Source of the DNA: Diprion similis
Lineage: Eukaryota > Arthropoda > Insecta > Hymenoptera > Diprionidae
Direction of reading: 5' to 3'
Assembly: GCF_021155765.1 (NCBI RefSeq)
Contig: NC_060107.1
Coordinates: 11,518,501 to 11,582,500, forward strand
Length of the DNA stretch: 64,000 bases
The position numbers and the translations under genes were made by a program. Below, in pieces: positions 1-9,261 of this stretch (the stretch's first letter is position 1; every line of letters starts with the position of its first letter). The notes under the pieces are model-generated. The model saw only the letters and a program-made list of their open reading frames with translations. It was not told the DNA's origin and made no database searches.

Positions 1-3
1 CAG

Positions 4-1660
4 GGTATCCGAGGCTCAAATGAAACCATTTCAGCTGTGTCAGCGATCACTTTAGAGCTGACAAATTATAACAGTACCGCTAACCAAACAATTGTAACTA
101 TGGAAATTTATATGGTTAACATGGCCACGATTGCTGAGAATGCTCTGAAAAAATTAAACAGCTCCATGACAGCAGCTATTGAAACGGTAAATTGAAAATT
201 GACTTTTCATTTCAATTAAAGTTGGAAAAATCGAAAGTCCTGAAAACTTAATTTTCTCAATTGTGACAATTCATCTAAAAAAACTTTACAATCCCAATAG
301 TCTAAATCGCAGTGGGAGGAGTTGGTGAACGGTACTACTACCGATATGAGCTCATGTGAAAACGTATTATGGGATGAATACTCAGAGGTCGCAGCAGAAA
401 TTTTAGCCAATGCAACCACCTGCATCGATTCCTTAACGGCCGAAGCAAATTCCAGCTTGAACCTCGTCCGCACTGATTTCGAAACATGCAGCACATCTTT
501 GCTCACTCTACAAAAAGATGCTTCTGATTGCAGTTCCTACAATGAGACAGCTGCCCATACGTGTTTAGAATCAGTAAGTAGATTTTGGTCCTGCTGCAGT
601 TGTGGGTACAATTATACTGTTGAAAATTTTTGTCTGTTATGTAACGTCCGTGCAAAGTCGTGCAGATTTTACTCAAACTACCAATCATTCGCATAAATCT
701 CAATGCGAATAGTAAAATTTGCATTAATGTTGTAGGAAATGTACTCGAAATTTTTAACAGTACATTCTTCCATTGTTTTCATTATTTGGTACCGGTTCAT
801 AAAATTTTTCTCAATTAGTAATTCCAAGACACGTACTCGAGGAATGCAAAATTCTTCAAGCAGGAAGATGCATGCTGTATAATGTCTAATGAATTTGTGT
901 AGTCCATTTGTATGTCAGGGTGTTTTATTTATAAGTAGCACTTTTTTAAACTCTACCTGAAAAACTTGTGGTATATAGCAACAGAATTCTTGTGGAAGGA
1001 TATATTTCATTGTCAGATGCGATTTTAAATCGTTGTTCTCGGAGTTTGAACTTTTCTTATTTAACCCTAATCGGTTACTTGGGTTGAATATTACCCTACA
1101 CATTTACCTTAACTTTGCCGATGTTTTACAATATTTGAACAATAAATTTTGCTGCCATCGTTAAACAATATCTAAATATTTTTTTTAGATTTTTGAAACT
1201 TATCATTGAAAGTTTTTTGGAGCTGGGATAAATTTCACCCAGTCTGACCGTTATGCGATTCTATTGAAGTGTAACCAATTCAAATTTCGAAAGTGATCTT
1301 TGTGAAGAATGTTTTGTTTTTCATATTTTGCCACGTACAGTCGATTCCCAGGTTAGAGCGAAAAAAGTATTGCTTGCAGACGAAACACCCTTACGTAATA
1401 AAATGTGTTGCCACATTATGACGTGCACTTAAAAATCGTGTTTTTGTTTTTTCCGCCAGATCGGAGAGACGACGGACGATTCGGCTTGTACAGACATTGC
1501 AACAAATCTGAAGATCTTTACCCAGATGTACCAAAACTTTTCGGACTTGGTGTCAGGCTGCGTTAACTCGAACGCTTTCATGAGTTTCAATGCCACCTTA
1601 AAGACGGATTTGGACACAGCAGTCGAATGTGCACTGAAACTTTTGGGAATGGCTTCATAA
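4..1660 (+). CDS. Secreted N-glycosylated Cys protein, tandem copy 1 (5' partial, three exons)
   Basis: Exons are 4-186, 313-573 and 1460-1660, with introns 187-312 and 574-1459. All junctions are GT-AG and phase 0. The window opens with the acceptor CAG at 1-3, so the signal-peptide exon lies off the left edge. The visible part encodes 214 residues ending at TAA 1658-1660. The first exon starts GIRG, matching GVQA at the signal cleavage region of copy 3. Ten N-glycosylation sequons are visible. Exon 3 carries SSC, about 24 residues, then ANATTC, followed by further cysteines. The last exon has C-x3-A...F...A..C, shared with copies 2 and 3. The Cys spacing and secreted nature recall the insect TsetseEP/DUF725 family, but this is a resemblance only and needs a profile search. 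The function is unknown; extracellular location is inferred from the paralogues. Confidence 0.8.
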
Positions 1661-1717
1661 CTTGAGCTTTGAAGATATTCACGTCCGATTTATACGTTAT
1701 CTCTATTTAAGTTGGTT

Positions 1718-1723
1718 AATAAA
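1718..1723 (+). terminator. AATAAA polyadenylation signal of copy 1
   Basis: AATAAA lies 58 bases after the stop codon of copy 1, followed by a TG/T-rich stretch. This is a normal distance for an insect 3' UTR. Confidence 0.6.
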
Positions 1724-1896
1724 CACAGTTGTATTCCAATTTTTATGGACTAACTTGACTGTAAAGCATTTGAAGTAAAACCGTGAAAAATTAGTGGGTT
1801 AAGCCACGATGATAGAGCTGTTCTAAACTATTTTCATTTTGTTATCAGTATGGAAAAAAGTTGTTCAGCGTGTGAAATGAAGACGTTTGTACGAGG

Positions 1897-2480
1897 CTGT
1901 TATTCCACACAGTAAGTGGTATTGCAAACGCATTTCTACAATGTAACTCTGTATTGCAATCGCAGTCGCAGAAATATCACGAAAACAATGTAGTTTCATG
2001 CTTGAACCGAAAACAATGCAGACAAATTTTCAGCGATGTTTCAAGCTTGGTTTCAATGTTTCAGCAATACTTTATGCCGATCATTGCTGAAATATTGCTA
2101 GTATAATATAATGAAAGAAAACATGAAAATACTGCTGATGATGTTGCAACATTGCTAAAATATTGCTGAATATATTAGAAATATTTAAAACATGGCAAAT
2201 ATGAGTTACTGCAATGTTTGTACAATATTGCGTGATATATCTACAATTTTCTCAACCTTTGCCGAGTGACGTAGCTACAATGTGGCTGCTGATTGCGTAA
2301 TGCATTGCAATTATCGCAATAAGCCTTGTAAATCCACGCTGCTACAATATTTCTGCAATATCGCCAAAAGTATTTTAAATCTATTCGAAACTTATCGTTG
2401 TAGTAAAGCAACGTTACTGCAATATTTTGTAATATTGCCCAATACAGTTACTTTAACTGTGTTCTTTTGTAACCGTTACA
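1897..2480. repeat. GCAATATTGC-word dispersed repeat, copy A
   Basis: The stretch is dense in TTGCTGAAATATTGC, TTGCAACATTGC and CTGCAATATTTCTGC words in both orientations, with no open frame of interest. It begins near a CACACAGTAAGTGGTATTGC segment. It belongs to the same family as 10725-11156, 33060-33590, 46312-46757, 54950-55360 and 60650-61150. The edges are approximate. Confidence 0.6.
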
Positions 2481-2844
2481 ACAATTTTATATCATTAAAA
2501 TAATGAATCGATATAAAAAAATTTCACCGCAGAAAAAATTTAATGATCTGAACGAACATATTGATTGTACAAACTACGAGAAAATTTAGTATTTCTTTGA
2601 AAAAAATTCGTCAAACTCGATGATATTATACTTATTATATAAAAGGTTATGCTTTTCATTTATTTCTGCCTACTTTAAGTTGATAATGGCGATGAGCTAA
2701 TAGTAATAAAATTGCGTGTCTACATATATCAATTTTTTTTATAGTCACTAATTTCATTTCTGTGTGCTCAACTGAATCGATAGAGTGCCAACGTGATTAT
2801 TGCCAGCGATACACGTGCAGAAATTGTAAATCCACATCGAAATT

Positions 2845-2905
2845 TGTAGATACAGATGGCCGTGACGAAACTGAGTGTTAATAATGACTTCAGTGTGATG
2901 ATACT
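2845..2905 (+). repeat. Duplicated distal upstream block of copy 2
   Basis: The segment around CGTGACGAAA at 2861-2870 matches 7938-7995 upstream of copy 3. Shared words include TTTGTA..TACAG.TGG.CGTGACGAAA.TGA followed by TTAATA. It lies about 1.6 kb before the copy 2 start and is probably a remnant of the tandem duplication unit. No clear function is seen. Confidence 0.4.
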
Positions 2906-3015
2906 TCGTGGAGACCTGCAGAAGTGATCAAATTTTCAGTAATATTCATCAAGTGTATTTTCGAAGACCATAAATTTCCATTAGATATTGTACCGTTAAG
3001 TCTGATAAGTATCAG

Positions 3016-3130
3016 GGGCCATTTATTAATTACGTAACACGTTGACTCCATTTTTTCGATAAAATGATTACGATCAAAGTTTACTCAGTTAGTCAGATCA
3101 TGTGACTTCCTCCTCTTATTACGTATTCAT
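3016..3130. repeat. Fragment of a dispersed element with ATTACGTAA-type ends
   Basis: GGGGCCATTTATTAATTACG at 3016 and CTCCTCTTATTACGTA near 3110 look like two short ends of a common insect interspersed repeat. No transposase frame is present. Assignment to a superfamily is not possible from the sequence alone. Confidence 0.25.
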
Positions 3131-3399
3131 TCGCACTGAAATCGGCATGCAGAAAAAGAATCGTTATAAATGTCGATCACGAGTATTTTTTCATCTGTTC
3201 AAAACCTTTTCAACACCGATTATATAAGTATAAAGTACAGATTACCGTTTTCCGGGGTTTGAATCTGCACCCGAATTTTGAGCCAATTAATTTATTCGTC
3301 TATGACAGTCGCTTCACGTGACTCAAAATTCACAACTAATTTGTTCATCCCGACGTAAGTATGAATAAAGTAACATCTCTTTTTTTTATTTTTTCGTAG

Positions 3400-3585
3400 A
3401 TTTTTCCTCACGAACAGTTATTGACTAGTGATTTCCTGAATGTTTCTGAAATGAAACCAATTCTTTACAATTTGGATGAAAAAAACTTCCTAATTTCGTC
3501 AATGACAGAGTTTGGTTTCTTAGATGTATTTGAAAATTACCTTCAAGATGAGTTTTTGGACGGGGCAGGTTTTTTTTGTTGCTAA
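3400..3585 (+). CDS. Candidate orphan exon between copies 1 and 2
   Basis: A frame of 61 codons opens directly after a strong acceptor: a long T-rich tract ending TTTTCGTAG at 3391-3399. It runs phase 0 to TAA at 3583-3585. The product is acidic and looks protein-like (starts IFPHEQLLTSDFLN, contains DVFENYLQDEF), without the Cys or sequon pattern of the neighbouring family. A strong donor-like CGACGTAAGT lies just upstream at 3351-3360, but the reading frame before it has stops and the intervening 45 bases would be a very short intron. A GT at 3569 is a weak alternative donor. It may be an exon of an unrelated gene, a transposon remnant, or chance. Confidence 0.3.
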   Translation: MFPHEQLLTSDFLNVSEMKPILYNLDEKNFLISSMTEFGFLDVFENYLQDEFLDGAGFFCC

Positions 3586-4371
3586 GATGAATTTTCTGTA
3601 GTTGAGTTTTTTTTTTTTTTGGTCAATTACGGACACATGATTTTTATACTAGGATAAATCCAAGGAATATGAAGCTTTCTGATATTCAGAATTCGAAAAA
3701 ATGTGACCAAATGATATAAACATAACGAAATTAAGTCCTAAAAAATTTTCAAGCTTGATTCATTTTTCGAGAGTTTAGACAACTCTCATTATATAGCTAG
3801 AAGTAGCAGAATACATATTTAAAATGAAAAATAAATAATCACATATAGATAGAATACTTGATTTCTCAACAAAACTTCTTTGAAATTTCTGTAACCATTT
3901 TCTTCTCACATTCGAGATGCATGTAATTATTGTTATTAAAAAGTTGAAGCACTCGCCATTTTTTTAGTGGAAGTGGTAGAGGTGTGAAAAAAATGAAGCA
4001 TGCCAAAACAATTACGTAATTGTTGCATTCTGCATCCAAGTTAAATAAAGTACGTTTGTTGCTATGAAAAATTTAAGTGTTTCAGCAAAGACTTGCAATA
4101 ATGTCAAAGAATATCAGGAATAACGTATTCTATTGCAAAAATTTTCACACTCCGACTTGAAAGGTTGAAATTCATTAAATTTTCGTTCACAATGCAATTC
4201 ATTCTTTTTTCTCTGTGAGAAAAATTGATTATTTTGCTTGAGGGAATTTTTCTGATATTTCTAGTAATTCGAATTCAATGCTACACTCGGAGTGGAAAGT
4301 TCGATTTTAGATGAGTTTACGGTAGTTTTCGAAGCGGCAACAATATTTACTTTACTGATCTTATCAGCCGA

Positions 4372-4480
4372 TTTCGAGGCTTACACAAGTGTTACATTTG
4401 CGCACGGGTTCGTGAGTTTCATCGGCATATATAAAGAGATTGCAAATTTAGACACACCGAGTCTACGTTCGCATTCAACT
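4372..4480 (+). promoter_or_regulatory. Core promoter of copy 2, conserved with copy 3
   Basis: TATATAAA lies at 4428-4435, within a block strongly similar to 9126-9240. Shared words in the same order are ATTTCGAGG.TTACACAAGTGTT, GC.CACGG.TTC, TATATAAAGAGAT.GCAAA, CGAGTCTA and ATT.CAACT. The last is a plausible initiator about 40 bases after the TATA box. The start codon follows at 4507. Confidence 0.65.
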
Positions 4481-4506
4481 GCCAAGCTGAACGAAAATCA
4501 CGCAAT

Positions 4507-6590
4507 ATGGGGAAATTCGTGACTGCCTTATTGTGCCTTGTGGCCAATGTTTACGTAAGTTTGATAGAATAAAGACAAAACTAGGGACGTTGACTGTTAC
4601 AACCACAAGCCATGAAACTTTGCAAAATAATCGCAGAATTGTATACTTCCAACAGCCTACTCGAAAATTGATACAGAATTCATGACTGTCATGTTTTTGT
4701 TAGAGATTGGATTTTACATTTTTTTAAACTGTTAGTCAATTTTTTTTAGACCAATTGCTTTTTCGTCCCAAGTTTTCAGACATTTTGTTATCCAACTTGT
4801 GCTGCGTCGAAATTAAAAAAAAATACGTTATTGAGCTTGAAATATCTTGTCAATTTATTCCTGTACCGATGTTGAATTTTCACGTCAGAAACATTTTACC
4901 CAGTTATTGAAAACTGCTCATTTTTACGTATATTTTACTGTAACACTCTTGCTTTATTCATTGAGAAATATAAATTTTGAGACTGGTGGATATTGGTTGT
5001 ATAGTTTGACGATTGAAAATTAGGCCTCGTTTTGGTTTGCCCGTGAAAGAGTCAATTGGATTCTCAACAACAACGTGACTTTGCAATAATTACTGTACTC
5101 GATGGGTTCATGAATTCATAACTTCTGCCATTATTACTACAAAAGGCATCGATTCTGGGTTTCGTTTACTTTCACCATGAATTCAGATTGACGAAAACTA
5201 TGTCTGATACAAATAAATTCAACTCTCAGGTTGTACACAGCGAAAGTGATACTAGCAAAATTGTTACCCGCATGATTCTGAAGACAGACAGGGAAATCAT
5301 CGCGATTTACAACATACAATCAGAAATAGATGAACAACTGGAATATATTAATGCCAACGCTACGACAATGAAAAACACAGTGAATGGAAGTATAATATCA
5401 GCGATCGAAGAGGTAAGTCAACCATAACCTCAACATACCGAACAGGACATTTAACGTTGGGGTGTGGTTAAAGTTCCGAGTTCGAAAATTTCCGAAATCG
5501 CCCGATTCCAAATTATTTGGTGGCGAAACTTGAAGTAAAGAAATAAAACTTTTGTGAAACAACAAAGTTTTGAATGGCCAGAAGCCTGACGGCTAAAAGT
5601 TCTGAAATGCAAGACTCCTAAAATCAGAATTAGCAGGATTCCGAACGTAGAAATATCGAAAATCCAAAGCAAAGAAAGTCCAATGTGGTGAAATTTCACC
5701 AAGCCAAAAATTCACGGAACTGAAAATCTTCGATTATTCAGAATTTCGATGCCAAGATTTTATTTCTTTACTTTAAAGTTTTACCAGGAAAAAATTCGAA
5801 ATTTTGCGCGTTCGAAACTTTTTAAATTTGGAATTCCAATCCCACCTCCTGACGTTGTTGTTCCCAGTGCTCGAACGTGACTATAATTTGAAAAAAATGC
5901 ATCATCCAACAGTACGAAGACAGGTGGAACACGTTGATAGCGTCCACCAGACTCGATTACTTCTCGTGCAACGTCTCATGGTCGGATGAGTACACGAAGG
6001 GAGAAGCACTCGTAGCCGAAATATGCGATTGCATCACGTGCTACGTGACCAGTGCAGCGTCCGCTGCCGACGAGTTTGACGAATACATCGAGGAAACCGC
6101 GGAGTTTCTGCTTACGAAATTGCAGAAGATTGCGCGTAGCGATGATGACGAGATGTTTGACTTCTTCAGCAGCGTGACATTCGTAAGTCATTGGCTCGCT
6201 ATTTTGATCTGAATTCTTTTATTTTCTTTAACACGTTGCAAATTGTTAATATTTGTTAGCACTATCAGAGACTTTGGTTGATCCTTTATAGTTAACCCGA
6301 AAAATTCTTCGGACATTGATTTTGATTAACCGTCAAACCTCATGATTGTGATATTAAACAAACGTTTTTAATATTCACCCCAGAATGGAACGACCATCAC
6401 CCGTGAGGCTTTGTTGTTAAACAACGTCGCGGCAATGGGTAACAAATTCGCCAAGACTTACAGCGATTTTTCCTACAAGGCGTTGAATTGCGTCAACGCA
6501 ACTGCAGTGATCGATTTTGCAACGACTGTGAAAGCCTATTACATCGATGCAGAGAATTGTTTCACGGCTTTGGAAAGCAGTTCTTCATAG
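4507..6590 (+). CDS. Secreted Cys protein, tandem copy 2 (four exons, divergent)
   Basis: Exons are 4507-4554, 5146-5412, 5913-6182 and 6384-6590, all phase 0, giving 263 residues and a TAG stop. Exon 1 encodes MGKFVTALLCLVANVY, the hydrophobic start of a signal peptide, after the conserved TATA promoter. The paralogous acceptor position (before GGT at 5158) reads CTG instead of CAG. The nearest AG that keeps the frame is 5144-5145, which adds four residues (ASIL). AG 5185-5186 would hit a stop. Exon 3 likewise needs AG 5911-5912, because AG 5922-5923 is out of frame. The last exon keeps LNC-x24-ENC. The ANATTC sequon of the other copies is replaced by EICDCITC, and only five sequons remain. 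Both shifted acceptors keep the frame open, so the gene is probably functional but divergent. The role is unknown. Confidence 0.72.
5460..5790. repeat. Dispersed repeat in intron 2 of copy 2
   Basis: A stretch rich in words such as CCGAACGTAGAAATATCGAAAATCC and GTGGTGAAATTTCACCAAG matches 46150-46290 (CCGAATGCAAAAACATCGAAAACCC, GTGGTGAAACTTCATGAAG). It has no coding content. The boundaries are approximate. Confidence 0.45.
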
Positions 6591-6663
6591 ACTTCTTCGC
6601 AATTTATGCCGGAGTGACAATATTTACTAGCTGAATTCATAATTGTTGATACATAATTAAATT

Positions 6664-6669
6664 AATAAA
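6664..6669 (+). terminator. AATAAA polyadenylation signal of copy 2
   Basis: AATAAA lies 74 bases after the copy 2 stop, inside TTAATTAATAAAAAAAC. Confidence 0.55.
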
Positions 6670-6689
6670 AAAACATACAGTGTCATTCC

Positions 6690-8555
6690 TATATAGTTCT
6701 AAGCTTACTTCACACGAAAATACGTCAATCCCACTTGTATGAAGAGCAACGTGATGTTCGACATACGAACGATTCCTTCCCGCATCCTGTTCCACGCGCA
6801 TCTCACAAAAGTGCAGTTGTCAATTATGAAAGATATTTGGCCGATCCGGAATACTCGATTTTTCCGGAAAATAGCCCAGAAAAGAGATTTCTTGTTCAAA
6901 CAAGTCAGTTGATCGATTAACGAGGCCTGGAAACGTTGTTTCTTACTCCAACCATCCAATGAAGGAAAATCACTGAAAGAGTAAAAAACTTGCTGATCAG
7001 TCAAACGGTTCAAGTGTTTCTGATTTGTTTTAAAAAGGTGAAAATCTGTGGAAATATCACGCCAATTTTTTTTTTTTATCAAAATTGTTGATTTGATTTC
7101 CAATTACTAGCTCGAGTTACTCGTTTAGTGCCAAATGCAACCTAGAACTGGCTGAAGGATGAAAAAGGACTTGAAGCCACAATTGAGTCACATAGTTGTA
7201 GCCGTAATCTTATATCCGCTCACCGTTTGGCTACAACAGTGAAAAATTTTACTTCGCGGTCTCGAATATCCGATGAAGGCCGTTTTAAGTGCTTATTTGT
7301 AGCTTCTTCGTTTCAAAAAGTGTCCTTTTATGAAATACATGTCTTTGTAAATGCGAATTTCAGTCCAGTGCATCCGAATAACTGTAAATTTTCTCGTCAA
7401 TTCTGTATGTTTTTCACATTGGTTGTGAAGTGCTCTGCAAGGCAAGTGAAAATCATTTCAAGATGAATTTGAATCATAAGGTTGCAATAAAAAAATTTAT
7501 TGATGACTGATATGAGTTCAGTGTCGCGACTTTTTCCAGTTTCTACGAAAACTTGATAAATAAATAATATGCCTCTTTATATGGCAATTCTATTTCAATT
7601 CTAAATTTAATTCAAATCACAATTTATATGAAAACTGAAACCGTATTTGTGGCATTTCGAAACCTGTAGGCAAGTGGATGAAATTCGATGAACAAATATG
7701 TAGCTGTTGTGTAAACATCAGAAATTTATTAATTAATGATCTGGAATTTCGGCACGTGCGGTTCGAAAGAAATTATGTAACAAGTGAACATATTCGTCAT
7801 TTGTAAAGTTGCGAATTCAATTCGTTCTTGTTTGCTTTCAGTTAAAAACAGCGATGATTCGAGGACATTAAAAGGACGTTCGATTTTCGTATTCTCTCGT
7901 AATTTGTGCCCAGCAATTTGTGAGCAGGATGGCTGATCACACATCCGCATTTGTAATTACAGCTGGTCGTGACGAAAATGAAGATTAATATTAGTTTTGG
8001 TATTCTGATATCTTAAAAACATGCTGCAAATGTTTTTTCACGCCGCGCAATTTATCGATTACTCGAATTTTGGACATTGATATGCTTTTTTCCGTCAGCA
8101 TACAGAAGTTTGTTGCATGGAAAAATATTGTTCTGAGATTGAACGACAATTCTCTTCCATTTCATAATCGTAAACAAGTTATTCTGTCAAAGCAAAGAAC
8201 CGATAAAAATTCCACGTCATTTGATCGCCTAAAATGGATCATTTGAAAATTACAAACTTCATTTGATCTGAGGAAATCTCAGGACTAACAAGGAATGCTT
8301 CTCAATTCCCCAACGGCGATTTTGGTAATATATATTTTTTTGGGGTGGTCGGAGGTCTCAATAATAAAACCCTAAGACCATTAGCCTGCAAATTCAGATT
8401 TTCAAGAAATATAAATTCTTAAATTTTTTCTCATTTCTACCAGTTCTGAATTGTGTAATCAAAATGTTTTTGACTTGCAGACTGATGAAAATTGTCGTTT
8501 GATCATAATGTTGCACATTTTACGGTGAAACATCGATCTTGTCCAAAATATTTCT
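6690..8555. other. Intergenic DNA between copies 2 and 3
   Basis: No supported gene was found. Short open frames on both strands lack paralogue similarity and splice support. The only notable feature is the block at 7938-7995 that resembles 2845-2905 upstream of copy 2. Confidence 0.5.
7938..7995 (+). repeat. Duplicated distal upstream block of copy 3
   Basis: It is the counterpart of 2845-2905 (TTTGTAATTACAGCTGGTCG then TGACGAAAATGA and TTAATA). It lies about 1.3 kb upstream of the copy 3 start, so duplicated DNA includes distal flanking sequence as well as exons and promoter. Confidence 0.4.
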
Positions 8556-8562
8556 TACTTTA

Positions 8563-8867
8563 CTTCATAGGCAACCACAGGTATTTCGATTAAGTAGACA
8601 GAGATATTATAGTAAATTAATTAACTACAGAAGACAAACAAAAATGATGTTTACCTATCATTGAATTAAAATATCAGCATAAGAGAACGCAGAGAGTGGT
8701 TTTTAGATTTTTGGAGAACATAATTTACGAAGTCAGCCAAAGTTTAAAAGACTGATTATTGGCAAATGTTTATTAATAAAAGTTTTTTTTTTGTTTTCCT
8801 TCTATAATTAATTAATTTAATAATATCTCTGTCTATTTCAACGAAATACCCGTGGTTGCCTATGAAG
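8563..8867. mobile_element. MITE with long terminal inverted repeats and TA target duplication
   Basis: The left end CTTCATAGGCAACCACAGGT and the right end, read as reverse complement, CTTCATAGGCAACCACGGGT continue as inverted repeats for about 60 bases, through TAGACAGAGATATTAT. TA flanks both ends (8561-8562 and 8868-8869). It is about 305 bases long with no coding capacity. The TA duplication points to a Tc1/mariner-type origin (inference). Confidence 0.75.
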
Positions 8868-9123
8868 TAAAATAAAAAATATCATCTGGATTATAATTAT
8901 TGTCTCTAAAGAGAAAATTATACACTTTATTCAAGTAAAAGTTCCTGCTGTTAACTTTGCTGAGTTTAAAAAATAGAAGAAAAATTTCTGAAGTCAATAG
9001 ATTATTTGTGATTTTTTTAGAATGAATAATGATTGATTATGAAAAACATTTTCTTTCTAATAGTCTTAGGTAGAGCTCTGCAGTAATCGAACGATGTGAA
9101 AATAAAATTTGTGCAGATATCTC

Positions 9124-9240
9124 GAGCTTATTTCGAGGTTTACACAAGTGTTGTAATTGCTCACGGCTTCATCGCTCGTGTGATAGCGTATATAAAGAGA
9201 TCGCAAACATCGGAGTATCGAGTCTAACAAAATTTCAACT
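9124..9240 (+). promoter_or_regulatory. Core promoter of copy 3
   Basis: TATATAAA lies at 9189-9196, embedded in the block shared with copy 2 at 4372-4480. The putative initiator ATTTCAACTT lies about 40 bases downstream and the ATG at 9262. Confidence 0.65.
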
Positions 9241-9261
9241 TGACACCGACATCCACTCATT

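Noticed and set aside
4292..4522. Plus-strand frame of 76 codons over the copy 2 promoter
   Set aside because: It spans the TATA box and promoter block conserved with copy 3, and is in another frame than the signal-peptide exon.
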